A DNA stretch of 64,000 nt from Zasmidium citrigriseum (taxonomy: Eukaryota > Ascomycota > Dothideomycetes > Mycosphaerellales > Mycosphaerellaceae). A model generated the notes under the pieces. That model did not search any database, had not been told where the DNA came from, and saw nothing but the letters and a program-made list of their open reading frames with translations. Made by a program: the position numbers and the translations under genes. Positions 52,749 through 64,000 of the stretch are shown here, piece after piece. Within the stretch, counting starts at the first letter, position 1. Each line of letters starts with the position of its first letter. The DNA is taken from NCBI GenBank assembly GCA_002786025.1, contig NHNW01000018.1:248001-312000 (forward strand). The letters are read 5' to 3'.

Positions 52749-54903
52749 CTACGGGGCATTTGCTCTCCCCTCGCCCTTGGTTCTCTTTCTCACTGCTCTT
52801 GCAGCAACAATCGCCATCACCGCGGTGAGGGCCTCATACCCAACAACGCCCCATCGCTCACCAGTGACCAGCATGACAACCGCAAAGACCGTTCTCAATC
52901 CCGCCGTGAGCCAGAAGAACCCATTGTCCCCCTTCAAAGCGCCAGCGAGGCCATATACACCCACGCCGACCATGCCGAGACCTAGATCACCAAGTCAGCT
53001 AGTCTCTCACCGATTACGTTCTCACGTTCTCCGCCTCCACCGTATGGTCCGATCGACGTGAGCCGTGGCCTAGATGCAGCAAGTATTCCAGAGATGTCTT
53101 CTGGGGTTCAGCTTTGCCATTGCCCGGCGCCGTGGACAGCTCCCTCATCGTTCGTGACCATCGACTCCAGTAAGGGGCTCAACAGCGTGGAAGGGCTCGA
53201 GGTCGGACATATCACGCTCTCACGTTCTCAGCCTCGACAATATGCTACTATGAAGACAATCCATGGCCTGGACGTATCGGGTATTCTAGAGATATTGTGC
53301 GAGGACGGAGTTGACGACTCCATGGACAGCTCCCTCATCTTCATTTGCAAGCCTCGACACCAGCAGGGAGTTCAACAGCTTGGAAGAGCCTAGGATCTGA
53401 AAGACCACACTCTCAAGCTCGCTACCTTGACCATAAGGTGCTATACAGGCGGCCAATAGCCTGGACGATCCAAGTATTTCGGGGATTCTGTTCGACGAGA
53501 GACTGGCCGATTCCCGAGACAGCGCCCTCGTCTTCGTCTGCAGCCCTGGGCAGCAGCAAAAACTGCAACGGCTTGGCGTTGAGAGGATGGCGCGGAGGTC
53601 TATATAGACACGGACGATGGCATCTCTCGCTCCTGAGCTTCTTCTCAGGACTTGAAGCGACTCTCAATGCCATCGCCCCAACCATAGTCCTGGAGATCTT
53701 CGCGGCATCCAGCAATGCAGTCTCACTGATCTCCCATGGACCGGAAGACTTGGGATAAGGAGGATCAATGGCATCTCCTCGCTCATCTCCTCGTTAAAGT
53801 TGTATCGACGACACAATCGACCGTGTGGCCAGACGCACAGGTTCGGAGATTCTGGTCTTGCTTGATAAGCCCTCTTCGAAAGCGCTGGCGTGGTCTCAGT
53901 CAGTGGTCGAGACATTGCTGAGCTTTTGGAGCAGAGAGTAGTGGCATTCTCTCGCTCCTTGTCCCGATGACCCAGCACCAATCTGTCGATTGATGGCACA
54001 ACCATATCCAAGCACTTGGAGATACTCTGTCTGTCCAAGAGGGCAGCCTCTCGCTGGCTGAAGTTGTCTCGCCTGCTTGTCGGGAGTTCCGAGCAGAGAA
54101 AAGATGCCCTGTCTCCTCGCACAACGTCTCCATGAGCTTGTCTCAACCAGATGACCGATAGCATAGCCATGGCGATGATCTCGGGGGTCTCTGCTCTCGT
54201 CAGCGCCGCGGCGGTTCGACTATTGGCATGGCCTTGATATTAGGCTTGAGAATCCGAATCCTGCCAATGGGATGATATCACTCTCTGTCTTCTCCTCTTC
54301 ATGGCCCAGCGTTAATCAGACGATCGGCGGCACAGACATCTCGATGGACTCGGAGATCTCTGCACCGCAGCATCTCAAGCGTTGGCGAGATCTTCACCGT
54401 AAGCTTGGGAATTCAAATCCAACAACGGCGCTCTCCCGCATTTTCATCTTCTTGAACAAGTCAGAGTCCCAACCATCCATAGCCTCCGCGATTTCCGGTT
54501 TGAACTTGATCTCCGGAAACTCCACGAGTGGCAATGGCGTTTCCCAGCACCAACGACTCGATCAATGGCATAGCAATATCAAGTGTCTGACTTGGCCAGG
54601 CATCCAGCTCTTGAGACTCCGGCGTGTTCGTCTGGAACCAAGGTTTCCGAGTCCATCCTCCTTCCTCAAGCGCAGTCCCCTTCTTCCGCAACTGAAACTC
54701 CTAGCCCCAACCCCTCCGATGATAGAAAAAGGAAAGAGCAGCTCACCGACCCCCCTCAAAACCCCCACCCCAGCCCCCTCAAAGTCCCCTCCCACCATCC
54801 TCCCAAACCCAACTGGATTGGCAACACAATAAGCGCCGAAGAGGACATTGTTCGCCGCTTGGAGGATCATATAGATTCTTGCAATCTTCAGCAAGAACGA
54901 CAT
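52749..54903 (-). CDS. Small multi-pass membrane protein split by a 1.77-kb intron
   Basis: Minus-strand exon 1 is 54747-54903 (MSFLLKIARIYMILQAANNV to VGVLRGV) and exon 2 is 52749-52981 (LGMVGVGVYGLAGALKGDNG to the stop). Exon 1 ends in phase 1 at a GTGAGC donor; exon 2 starts after AGCTGAC...ATCTAG with exactly the two bases needed. The joined 129-residue protein has about four hydrophobic helices and a continuous fold-like pattern across the junction, like fungal 4-TM DUF4267-style proteins (from memory). The intron is about 30 times longer than all others here and filled with degenerate tandem repeats. Confidence 0.7.
53010..54700. repeat. Degenerate ~200-bp tandem repeats inside the long intron
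   Basis: Three aligned copies start near 53018, 53217 and 53411 (GGCCTGGACG...GTATTC.AGAGATAT, GACAGCTCCCTCATC, GTTCAACAGCTTGGAAG). More diverged units follow to about 54600, recognisable on the minus strand as ATGCCATTGATCGAGTCGTT, GTGCCATCAATCGACAGATT and ATGCCAATAGTCGAACCG. Period and identity fall with distance. Confidence 0.7.
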
Positions 54904-55251
54904 CGTGGACCGTCGAGTTCCACTCAGACTGTAAAGAGCGGCAAAAGAGTGTGCGCAAAGAGCAAGGTAGTTCGACTGGGGATAAAGGAGGAGAAGGTGA
55001 TGCAGATATCGATAGGTCGAAGCGGGCTTACAGCTTGCGCCAGCCGACATGCAAGCTGACAAAAACTCTCCGAGACGGTCAGCTTTATCTCAGCCGCTCA
55101 CCAGGGTCCAGCAGAAGCAAAGTTGGAACTCTTGAGAGTGGCACATTGTCTGTAAACGACTCGATTCCATTCAAGCCCGTCTAAACGCCCTCTATGCAAG
55201 CCATATGTACACCCAACCAAAAACCGCTCCTCGCAATCGCCGTGTGGGTAT
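54904..55251. other. Intergenic, no gene seen
   Basis: 3' flank of the mannosidase and promoter of the membrane-protein gene, both on the minus strand. Confidence 0.55.
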
Positions 55252-58200
55252 TCAAACCATCAACAAATTCGCAATCGGCACGCCCATACTCTCAAACCAA
55301 TACCTCCGTTTCACACCAATGCCTCCCTTCACAACAACCTTCCTACCCTTGCCATCACCAACGCTTTCTTTCCTTGCTTCGGCGAGCTTGCCTCGCTCAT
55401 CGAAACTGCCATACGCCGAGCTGACCTTCTTCAGCGCCGCCACAACTTCCGCAGTCCCATCGATCATCACCATAGCGATCGGATGACGGCGTTCGAAGCC
55501 GTTGGGTGTGAGTTGAGGCTGATCGAGGAGGGGCCGGATGAGGCCTCCGTGGTTCTCCGGCTGGCCTTCGTCGGATTCTGGGGTGCTGACCATGACGACC
55601 AGTTGAAGAGAGTCCCAAGACGGAGCGAAGGACGGGATGTTGGCGAGCTTATCGTTGAAACTGCAGCCTCCGCGTTGGACGATCAGGACTTGGTTATTCT
55701 TGGCGATGCTGGATGGGAGTCTATGGTCGCAGAGGGTGTCGGAGAGGTAGAAGACTGTGGTGTAGGGGACCTTGCCGGTGTTTGCAGTGAGCGAGACCGT
55801 GTCGCCGTCCATGAACGCTGGTAGTGGAGCGGCGCCGGCACCGGTGGGCAGTATCGCTGGCACAAAGAATCTCGACAAGCTTGGGTTGCCATTGGCGTCG
55901 ACATGAGCGGTGGGCGCACTTGCGCTGTTATCGCTGGAACCCGACCCAGAGCCTGAAAGAATGCTTGAGAGCAAGGCATCGAACTCATCCCAAAGCATGT
56001 CGAGTGTGCCATTATCAGACACTTCGACCTCCTTTGGCACCTCACCATCCTTTCCCTCGGGTAGAACAGGAACATCCAGAACAAGATCGGCCATCTCCAG
56101 ATCCTTGACCCGAGTGAAGTGGGGATCAGCCGGGCTGACACCCTGCAGCGCTTTGTCAGAGAGCAGAACCTTCTCATCTCTGCCGAGCGCCCAGTTGGCA
56201 ATACCCTGGATGCGGAACTCCTGACCGACGACGACCTCCTGAATCATGACGCCGTTGTCGTCTGGCAATAGTAGGCTTCTGGGCTCCTGTATCATATTGA
56301 GACGCAGATTCGACAGCGAATTGATGAGGATACCATCCACTATCTTCTGCAAAGCTCCCAGCGGTACTAGACCTTTCTCTGCCTCTGGGGTGTTTGCACC
56401 CAAGTTGGGAAACGTCAGAGTACTGACAATGGGACTGGCAATAGGCGAGCTGGTGCCATTGACTGGAATCAAGTCTTGTGGCAAGGTCCATGGATAGAAA
56501 GTGTAGTTCGTGGGGCTGTGGATGTCAGCGAAAGAGATGGCCGGTCCGTCTGGTGACATCTCCTTCAGAGCAGATTCCCGAGCTGGAGTTGCAGGTACGA
56601 GGTGGAGTTGAGCGAGCGCACCTGCGTGAAACAAGTCCTCTCGGTTAGCAGTGTTGCTGACAGTCAAAGGTAGCAACTTCGGAGGCGCGGCGCAAACACC
56701 CGGCGGAGGACCTGGAACAGCCTCCAGTGCACGGATCTCTTGTTTGACAGGATCCTCTAAGGGCAGGGCTCGGAAGGTATCTGGAATTACAAGTGGGTGT
56801 CCCTCCGTCGTGAACACCACAGGTCGGTCCAACTTGTTCAGTGGGTGGTCCCTCGTGAAGAGAAGATATAAGTATTTTGCCGTCTCCCCCAAGAAGAAGC
56901 TCTCCATTCGGTCCCGCTGCTCACCGGTCAAGACATCGCCTAAGTCAGCCCACCCGCACTTGGTCCAGCATCGGCGTCTGATGTCTCGCAAGGCCATTTC
57001 GCCAACATGAAGGTAGTAAGGATCCTCAGTAGCCTGGTAAAGATGGAAAGTGCTCTCGATAAACTCCGGTCGGCCAGCCCAATGCTTGAAGTTCGGATCG
57101 ATGTACGCATTCGCAGCGTGCCATCTCTCAGGCAAAGCGCTGTATCTAGTCCAAAGGGCACTGTACAAAAGATGGGATTCAATAGCCTCTTCCAGCTCGC
57201 CGGCAAGAACAAGCAACCCCGGGTAGTATGCTGAAAGATTGTCGATCCAGCCGTACCTGGCAGCTCCCGTGGTCAAGTCAACCTGGCCGTAGTAAGGGTG
57301 CTTCTCGGTCTGCTTGTTGCGGAGAATATGACGTTTGACTGCGGCATGGGCCCGTTCCCAAACCTGGAGGAAGCTGTCGGGAGCGTCTGTCTCGTATATG
57401 CTGGCGTTGTATGGAAGGTTGGATAACAGAATGTATGACTTTAACGAATACTCGTAGAACGAATCAATACCAGCTCCGATACCAGACAGGGGAGGGATAG
57501 TCCATTGTCCGCTTTCAGAGTCGATGCCGTTGCCCAAAAGATCGATACTTGAACGTCGATTCCAGATGGCCCAGAATGCACGTTTGCCCAGTTGCTCAAA
57601 TCGCATGTCGCCAGTCAGCCGGCTGAGAGCAGTGAACTCCAGAACAAGACTCCCAGCGCCCGCCGCGCAGTTCTCAGTGATCTCTCGAGGATCGCTGGAC
57701 GTCCCATCCAGACGGCAGAACCCCTGCTCGGCGTCCTGGTAGAATGGAATGCCAGTTCGGAGGTTGACTCGAGGATATGGGATATCGGTCGCGGTGGTGA
57801 AAGCCGGAAGGAGTCGTTGGGCCAGGTCGTAGGCAAGCCACAGTAGCTGATCATTGTACACGAATCCATTCTTCCACTTGATGCCGGGGTTCTTGCCTCC
57901 CTTGGCCTTTGGCTTGTATCCCTTGATCGGCAGCTCTCCCGTTGCGAACAAGTGAGCAGATACGAGACCTCCCACACCTCTGATGTTCGTCTCGAAGACC
58001 TGGACCTTACTGTTTAGGTCAAAACCACAGGCTCTCTTGCCGCATCTCTTCTTGTCCGTCCCATCCCCGTACAGCTCAACCAGCCCTTTGACACCATCTT
58101 GGAAGTCGCGCAACGGATCTCGTTTGTCCTTCTTGTCTTTCTCGCCCGAAGCAAGGATAGCGAGAGTGGAAAGGGAATCAATGAGAGTCAGACTGTAGTT

Positions 58201-58540
58201 GCCCAGGACGTCGTTCAGGCCAATATCAGCAGGGTTGTCTCGATTTCTCGTTTGCGGTTCGCAGGAAATGGGCTTCAGCTCGTCCTCGGGATAGGCGTGT
58301 GACATGTAGTTGTCAAAGCCATGGTAGAACAGATCTTTGGTGTCTCGTCTGTCCTCATCGTCAACACCTCGATGCGCACGTGCTCACACATTGCACTTCC
58401 TACCTCAGCGCGGCAATCTGGTCATCGGTCATGCAATGCCCTCCAGTCGCCCACAGCGCAACGAGCAGCGCGCACACGAGCATCGGCCATAGTGAGGTCG
58501 TCGTCGCGGCCGAGCGGCGGGGCCAGGCGGTCAGGTGCAT
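55252..58540 (-). CDS. MNL1: ER alpha-mannosidase of the EDEM/Mnl1 (Htm1) type, GH47 with PA domain
   Basis: Trims mannose from misfolded glycoproteins in the ER to mark them for degradation. Minus-strand exons 58404-58540 and 55252-58348, one 55-bp intron, 1077 residues. A signal-like segment PMLVCALLVALWATGGHC precedes DLFYHGFDNYMSHAYPEDEL, the EDEM entry motif. GH47 motifs: FETNIRGVGGLVSAHL, GAGIDSFYEYSLKSYILL, GRPEFIESTFHLYQATEDP, ESFFLGETAKYLYLLF and FTTEGHP with the Ca-binding Thr. A protease-associated (PA) domain lies at about 930-1010 (LIVQRGGCSFNDKLANI), as in EDEM3. No KDEL-type end is visible. Longer than yeast Htm1 (796) because of the C-terminal part. Confidence 0.95.
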
Positions 58541-58895
58541 CGGCGGGCATTGGACGGCGCCCGCATTGAGTCAGAGGTCCTGAAATAGGCGAGACATCAA
58601 TCAAGATCAATCAAATCTGCATTGATCGAGTGGTTGTCGCTGCGTAGAGTGAAAGCAGGAAGTCGAATGAAGCGAGCTGGCATCATCCATCAATCGTCTC
58701 CATGCCGCGGGAGAGCGACGCCAAGCCCGCTGCCAAACTCTAAGCTGGGCAGCATCAGAAGAAGCAGCACTCTCGCATTGAAGAGAGACATCATCTCGAG
58801 TCCGCCCAAATTTTCATTCACGAGCCTTTCAATATCCCAACAAACCGCCAGTAAAGCCATCACGACCTCCCCGGCAGCGACACACCACCAGCGAG
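58541..58895. promoter_or_regulatory. Bidirectional promoter MNL1 / TIM50
   Basis: 355 bp between two divergent housekeeping start codons. No TATA box seen. Both transcripts must start within it. Confidence 0.6.
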
Positions 58896-60794
58896 ATGCT
58901 GCCCCGAGCAGCGCTGCGGACCATCAAGCCCTCCTCGCTGCACAACACGCACCTGCCGAATGGCGCATCAATAGCAGCGGCCGCATCGCTGCGGCTCCGC
59001 ACATACGCCTCCTCCAGCTCAAAACCTCCGCGACCGCCGCCGCCGCCATCGAGTTCGCGATCACCGAAACCGCCCCCACCCAAAGATTTCAAAAGCGCAA
59101 CGGGAGCAGCCAGGCAAACATCGCCAGGAGTCAGCGTGCCGAAAGACCAGACATGGAAGCCGCAGGATGGCATCAAGTTTGGCGGGCCGGCAGCTGCGAC
59201 CCCGAGCGGTGCTGGTGCGGCGAAATCAGCTACAGGAGCAGCTTCGCCGGTGGAAGGTGCGAGACCAGATGACAGTTCCATTAGGAGGGAGACGCCATTG
59301 GAGGGAGATGCGTCTGCGCCGCAAGAGCCAGTCGCCCAGAGAGTGGATGCCGACGGGCCTGCGCCGGGCAGCATCAGAGACCAGGCGAGGGACAAGATTG
59401 CCGAGTCAGAGCAGCAGCAACAACCACCAGAGCCGACTGGCCCTCTGCCAGATCTGCGGCAAGGCATTCCCTCCACCTTTGATCTGGAGTTTGGGCAGGC
59501 CAAGGAGAGGGTGGCAAAGGAAGATAGTGCTCGAGCTGAATCAGCAACGCAAGAGGAGAAGCTGGACTTGACTGGTGTGCAGGCAGAGGAGGGCCAGCGA
59601 CAGAAAGAGCGAGACGAGCGAGAATATGAGCGATCACAATACGAGACCTCCATCGACCGGAAGCGAGCTCAGTTGATGAACTACCTGTACGCCTCCACTG
59701 TCCTCGCCGCTGCACTCGGCTGCTTTTACCTCGCACGTCCATTCTCTAAGAGCGATGAGATCCCGCGAGGACTCGAGCCAAGCGATGCCGATGGCTGGGC
59801 TCCGGGCAAGATGTATGCTCGAGTGCGTGCTCGCATTGGCAGCCAGACCGGGTACTACACCGAGCCCGCCTTCCCCAAGCTCCTTCCTGAGGTGCCCGAA
59901 TCGCAGCGACCTCCTTTTACTCTCGTCCTAAGTTTGGAAGATCTCATGATCCACACCACATGGGACCGACAGAACGGCTACCGAACGGCCAAACGACCTG
60001 GCATCGACTACTTCATCCGCTACTTGTCTCAATACTACGAACTTGTCCTCTTCACTTCCGTGCCCCGTGCGATGGCCGACCCCGTCGTTGCCAAGCTGGA
60101 CCCATACCACTTCATCATGTGGCCCCTGGGCCGTGAAGCCACCAAGTACGAGAACGGCGAATACGTCAAGGACCTGTCCTACCTCAACCGACCTCTCGAG
60201 AAGACTCTGATCATCGATACCCACGCTCCTCATGTCAAGAACCAGCCCGAGAACGCCATCATCCTGCCGAAATGGAACGGCGACCCCAAAGACCCGCACG
60301 TCAAGGACCTGGTCGCTCTCATCCCCTTTCTGGAGTACGTCGCTACCATGGGCATCGACGACGTCCGCAAAGTCTTGAAGTCCTTCGAAGGCAAGTCGAT
60401 CCCTGAAGAATTCGCCCGTCGAGAAGGCGAGGCCCGGAAACGATTCAACGAAGCACTCGCCGAGGAGCGAAAGAGGAAGCCCAAGTTCTCCCTCGGATCC
60501 ATCGCTGGCGCTATGGGCGTCAAAGGCGGCAGTGCCATGGGTGGCGGTATGGTCCTCGGAGACGGCCAGAGCGTAGCAGAAGGTCTAGCACAGGGCAAAA
60601 TGCTCTCTGACCAGATTCGCGAGCAGGGTCAGAAACAGTATGAGTTCATCGAGAAGCAGATCCGAGAGAATGGCGAGCAGTGGTTGAAGGATGAGGCGGA
60701 GGAGCAGAAGAAGATGATGGATGCGGCCACCAAGGAGATGAAGCAGGGTGCGCTGAGCTGGTTCACCGGCGGCGGTGGTCCGAAGAAGGAATAG
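58896..60794 (+). CDS. TIM50: Mitochondrial import receptor subunit Tim50
   Basis: Receptor of the TIM23 inner-membrane translocase. 632 residues, one exon. The first ~45 residues are an Arg/Ser/Ala-rich presequence, then a Pro-rich region. One transmembrane helix at about 258-280 (NYLYASTVLAAALGCFYLAR). The FCP1/NIF-like domain starts at about 340: LVLSLEDLMIHTTW replaces the phosphatase DxDxT motif, as is normal for Tim50, followed by GYRTAKRPGIDYFIRYLSQY, FTSVPRAMADPVVAKLDP and RPLEKTLIIDTHAPH. The C-terminal 200 residues are charged and helical; the pre-TM region is longer than in yeast. Confidence 0.97.
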   Translation: MLPRAALRTIKPSSLHNTHLPNGASIAAAASLRLRTYASSSSKPPRPPPPPSSSRSPKPPPPKDFKSATGAARQTSPGVSVPKDQTWKPQDGIKFGGPAAATPSGAGAAKSATGAASPVEGARPDDSSIRRETPLEGDASAPQEPVAQRVDADGPAPGSIRDQARDKIAESEQQQQPPEPTGPLPDLRQGIPSTFDLEFGQAKERVAKEDSARAESATQEEKLDLTGVQAEEGQRQKERDEREYERSQYETSIDRKRAQLMNYLYASTVLAAALGCFYLARPFSKSDEIPRGLEPSDADGWAPGKMYARVRARIGSQTGYYTEPAFPKLLPEVPESQRPPFTLVLSLEDLMIHTTWDRQNGYRTAKRPGIDYFIRYLSQYYELVLFTSVPRAMADPVVAKLDPYHFIMWPLGREATKYENGEYVKDLSYLNRPLEKTLIIDTHAPHVKNQPENAIILPKWNGDPKDPHVKDLVALIPFLEYVATMGIDDVRKVLKSFEGKSIPEEFARREGEARKRFNEALAEERKRKPKFSLGSIAGAMGVKGGSAMGGGMVLGDGQSVAEGLAQGKMLSDQIREQGQKQYEFIEKQIRENGEQWLKDEAEEQKKMMDAATKEMKQGALSWFTGGGGPKKE

Positions 60795-61310
60795 ATGTCG
60801 GATGGTGAGAACTCTTCACTCCAAGCTTTCTATGTGTTGACTTGTGTAGAATGGGACCTTGCCGCTTGTGTGTGCATTTAGCGGGCGGGCGGGGAAAAGG
60901 TGTATAAGCATGTGTATTATATGGCGCTGGGCGGTCTGTGTGAGACTGCTAATGAACAAATTTCGATCAGCATCAGCCGAGTTCAATTCCTTGGCAATCA
61001 CATGGGCAGTTTTGATCCACTTACTTGCGTTTCGAAGCTTGACAGGAAATGCATCGGCGAGCGGATCGGTGCCGTGGAATGAGAGCTTCCGTGAGCTGAT
61101 TAGCGATGCAACGCTCCAGGCTTTCTAAACGACACCTCCCTCCTCGCTCAATGTACCTCGCTCGTACGAACCGAACTGCGTACGCCCTGCGCTTGCCAGG
61201 AACAGGCAGGTACCTACAAGCCACCATGATGAATCTTCACAGCTGAGACATATACAGACATCGATTTTTCTACAGGATCTTCCCTCTCCCAGCTCACCGG
61301 ATCTTTGAAG
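60795..61310. other. Intergenic, no gene seen
   Basis: TIM50 3' flank and dehalogenase promoter. Confidence 0.55.
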
Positions 61311-62220
61311 ATGGCAATCCCGTCCCATATCAAAGTCCTTTTCTTCGACGTCTTCGGCACCTGTGTTCAGCAACGCACACCCGTGGCCGAAGAACTTCAC
61401 AAAGCATGTCAGGAAGCTCTGCACTCAAGCCCAAAGCTCAATGAAGATGTGAGGAAGAGAGCTGTGGAGATGGTATCTATCTCCCGACCTTCCGAGTGGC
61501 GTGGTACTGACTCACGCCCTAGACATACTCCGACTGGTTCACCTTCGGCGGCGTACATCCACCCATTTCCCCTCCACTACCTACTCCAAACTAACAACAT
61601 GACATGTATAGGAATGGAACGCCCTGACCGACACCTACACCAAATCTCTCATCACCAAACACGGAAACGTCGACTGGATCGCCGTCGACGAACACCGCAT
61701 AAGTCTCCTAACCTCAATGCTAGAATCCCGCGGTTTGATCCTGCCCAACAACTCCCTCTTCACCCCAGCACAATTACACGATTTGGGTAGGATCTGGCAC
61801 CGCCTCCCTCCCTGGCCGGACACCAACCCGGGGATGGAAATGTTGAATCGGAAGTTCAAGACAGTGGCGTTGAGTAATACTTATCAGACTTTGGTCAAGG
61901 GACTGGTCGACCAGGCTGGGATTCCGTTCAGCGACGTCTTCTCGTCGGATATTTTCGATTCTTACAAGCCTAACCCCAAAGTGTACTTGGGAGCCGCGGA
62001 GAAAATGGGAGTGGAGGCGAGTGAGTGTGGTCTCGTGGCCGCTCATCTCGGAGACCTTAAAGGCGCTAAGGCTTGTGGGTTCTCCACCGTGTATGTTGAG
62101 AGGGAGTTGGAGGAGAAGGCGCCGGAGTTGAAGAAGGACAACATCCCAGATTTGGTTGTGGGTGAGGGAGAGGGAGGGATGGTGGACTTGGCGAGGAGGT
62201 TGGGTATCCATTCTGACTGA
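61311..62220 (+). CDS. (S)-2-haloacid dehalogenase-type HAD hydrolase
   Basis: Three exons: 61311-61472, 61523-61552 (30 bp) and 61612-62220, 266 residues. The 30-bp micro-exon encodes TYSDWFTFGG and both junctions are phase 0. Motif I VLFFDVFGT has nucleophile Asp13; motif II is SNTYQT; motif III Lys is in SYKPNPKVYLG. LVAAHLGDLKGAKACGFSTV closes the core; these are the signatures of type II haloacid dehalogenases. The usual product of such genes in fungi is unproven, and sugar-phosphate or general phosphatase roles are possible. Ends 20 bp from the stop of the convergent MFS gene. Confidence 0.94.
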
Positions 62221-62240
62221 TCTCTTTCAAACCGTTACCT

Positions 62241-63829
62241 CTAGAGGCGGTATCTGAATTCTTTGTTCTTGAGGTCAGTCACATCGGCGAATTCGATGTC
62301 TCTCTTATGTTCCACCACTCCTTGAGCCGCCAGTCCGTCCCTCCGTTTGTTGACTGTCACGTAGTAGGTTTGAAGCGCCGCAGTGAAAGCTATAGCAGCC
62401 GCACAAGTCACTATGATCGTGATCTTCGCAGGAACGTATCCCGGGGCGTCTTCTCCGCGGAATGTGAGGGGGCCGATGATGTTGCCGGCACAAAAGGCCA
62501 TGAGGAGAATTGCATTCATTGTCACTTTCTGTGGGTCAAAAGGGTCAGCGATATGCCTTCGGGCACCTAGAGAGCTGATCTGCGTACCTTTGTATGGCCG
62601 GCGTAATTCGCACTGACCCATGAGTACAGAAGAGGAAGGGATGCACCAATGACGTTGGTCAGGTAGTTCCCTATCAACTTCCCTGCTTTGTCATCCTCTG
62701 GCAGGAAAGCCATGAGGGCGCCGCCGAGGATTCCTGGGATCAGCAGGGCGATGACTTGGATTCCGCGCTGGTTGTATCGGCCAGCAAGGAACGTTGAGCA
62801 AAGGATCGCGACAATGGAGACAGCGCCGGAGGGGATGGAGAGGAGGGCGGTCTGCTTCGAGTCGTAGCCGAAGTTCTTGATGATGGTTGCTTGGAAAGAA
62901 GAGACGGCACCGTTGGGGACGGAGGAGGAGCAGCAGATGAGCGCGAGCAGCCAGGTTTGCGGGTCGAGAAAGCATTCGGCGACCTGGGCAGGCTTGAAGT
63001 GGATGTTTTCAATTCCGGTCTGGTTTTCTCGCAGCCGCTCGATCGCCCAGACTTTCTCCTCATGCGACAATCTCGACTTCATTGGATTATCCGGCAAGAG
63101 GAAGAAGACCAGTATGCCCACGGCGCAGGTGACCAGTCCGACGGTCAGGAACATAATCTGCCAGGAGTAGAAAGTTCGGGATGTGACATGTTGAAAGCCG
63201 AACGAGATCAGGCTTCCGAAGATTGTTCCTGTGCCGGTGCCGAGATACCAGAATCCCACTCGCGGTGGTTGCTCGTTGCGTTTGTACCACATGCTCGTTA
63301 TCAAGATGAGGGAGGGGGCGACGGCAGACTCGAAGACACCTAGCAAGACCCTCGTCGTGACGAGAGCGCCGTAGTTCTTACAAGAGCTCGTCACGGTGAC
63401 GATGACGCCCCAGAGAAACACCATCGCTCCGAGATATTTCGCTGTTGGGAGCCTCTGCATGAGGTATCCATGCGGGAATTCGAAAGCCAGGTAGGATACG
63501 TAGAAGATCAGGGCCAGGTTGCTAAATTGGTCTTTTGTCATGTTGGTGTCTTCTTCCAGACCCATCACGTTGGCATAGTTGATTAGGGTCTTGTCGAGGT
63601 ACTGAAGGCAATAGCAGCACCACATTAGAGGGACGATCATCCAGTCGATTTTGCGGCGGAGTTTGCGTTCGTCGTAGGGTGTCATTTCTCGGACGTCGCG
63701 TTCGTGGCGGAGGAAGTCGAGGGCGGCGTCGGCATTGCGGACGTCTTTGATCTCGCCGACTTCGATGTCGCTGGTTGTAGGTGATGCGGAGGTTGAGATA
63801 TTCTTGTCCTTAGGGGGCGTGGTCGCCAT
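62241..63829 (-). CDS. MFS transporter, allantoate permease (Dal5-like) family
   Basis: Minus-strand exons 62588-63829 and 62241-62528, one 59-bp intron (GTACGC, CGCTGACC, CACAG), 509 residues. Anion:cation symporter family features: ERKLRRKIDWMIVPLMWCCY before TM1, YLDKTLINYANVMGLEEDTN, an ARVLLG-like TTRVLLGVFESAVAPSLILI segment in TM4/5, FFLLPDNPMKSRLSHEEK in the central loop, and twelve hydrophobic segments. C-terminal cytosolic tail ends KNKEFRYRL. Likely imports an organic anion such as allantoate, ureidosuccinate or a small peptide (family inference). Convergent with the dehalogenase, so 3' ends probably overlap. Confidence 0.95.
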
Positions 63830-64000
63830 CTTGAGGGACCAGCTCGGGGAAGCAAATGGACGGGGTTCGAAATGCTGTGAGCGGCAACGATATCAACCGT
63901 GTGCTGCAAAGAGGGACGAGAGCTATAACATCAAATCATCATCCACTGTGGCAAGCCAAGTCAACCAAGATACTGGGATTCTCCCAAATCGAAGCGTCAC

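Noticed and set aside
58299..58583. Plus-strand ORFs over the mannosidase 5' end
   Set aside because: The minus-strand exon gives the signal peptide and the EDEM entry motif across a good intron.

Overview
The window reads as nuclear DNA of a filamentous ascomycete. Most genes are broken by introns of about 43-75 bp with GT(A/G)-AG ends and a CTGAC/CTAAC branch site. Starts sit in purine/CC-rich contexts, and several products belong to families known from moulds (questin-oxidase-like enzymes, DUF7165-type beta-propellers, NACHT/ankyrin-type Fungal_N proteins, allantoate-permease MFS). A Dothideomycete is a reasonable guess from the overall style, but nothing here proves it. No rRNA, tRNA, CRISPR array, replicon origin or intact transposon was found.

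Layout. 1-27 kb is gene-dense: a WD40-like scaffold with a C-terminal CaaX-like tail, MsrA, a membrane-anchored aspartic-protease-like protein, a small coiled-coil protein, a flavin-dependent monooxygenase, a DUF3253 protein, an Nbp2/Skb5-like SH3 protein, a small unknown, a Fungal_N/ankyrin-type protein, a ubiquitin E2, a peroxisomal SCPx-type thiolase, a methyltransferase/questin-oxidase fusion and a glutathione S-transferase with a presequence-like extension. 27.5-43 kb is gene-poor. It holds broken genes (a degenerate response-regulator receiver and several frameshifted reading frames), exon-like cassettes duplicated together with a perfect 15-bp palindrome, a 30-bp hairpin, and a TATA-led stretch of repeated intron-3'-end-like units, with only a few small genes in between. 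43-50 kb is sparse: two convincing genes plus weak ORFs. 49.5-64 kb is dense again: a small unknown, a transcription-factor-like protein without a zinc finger, a second small coiled-coil protein, a small membrane protein split by a 1.77-kb repeat-filled intron, an EDEM/Mnl1-type ER mannosidase divergent from TIM50, a HAD dehalogenase and a convergent MFS transporter.

How the genes relate. This is not a metabolic cluster. There are housekeeping units (Tim50 for mitochondrial import, Mnl1 for ER glycoprotein quality control, MsrA, E2) and scattered oxidative or catabolic enzymes. The two coiled-coil genes, 44 kb apart, share a 22-bp promoter block and look like a co-regulated pair. The most unusual items are the methyltransferase/questin-oxidase fusion, the repeat-swollen intron, the duplicated palindromic cassettes and the coiled-coil pair with its shared promoter block.
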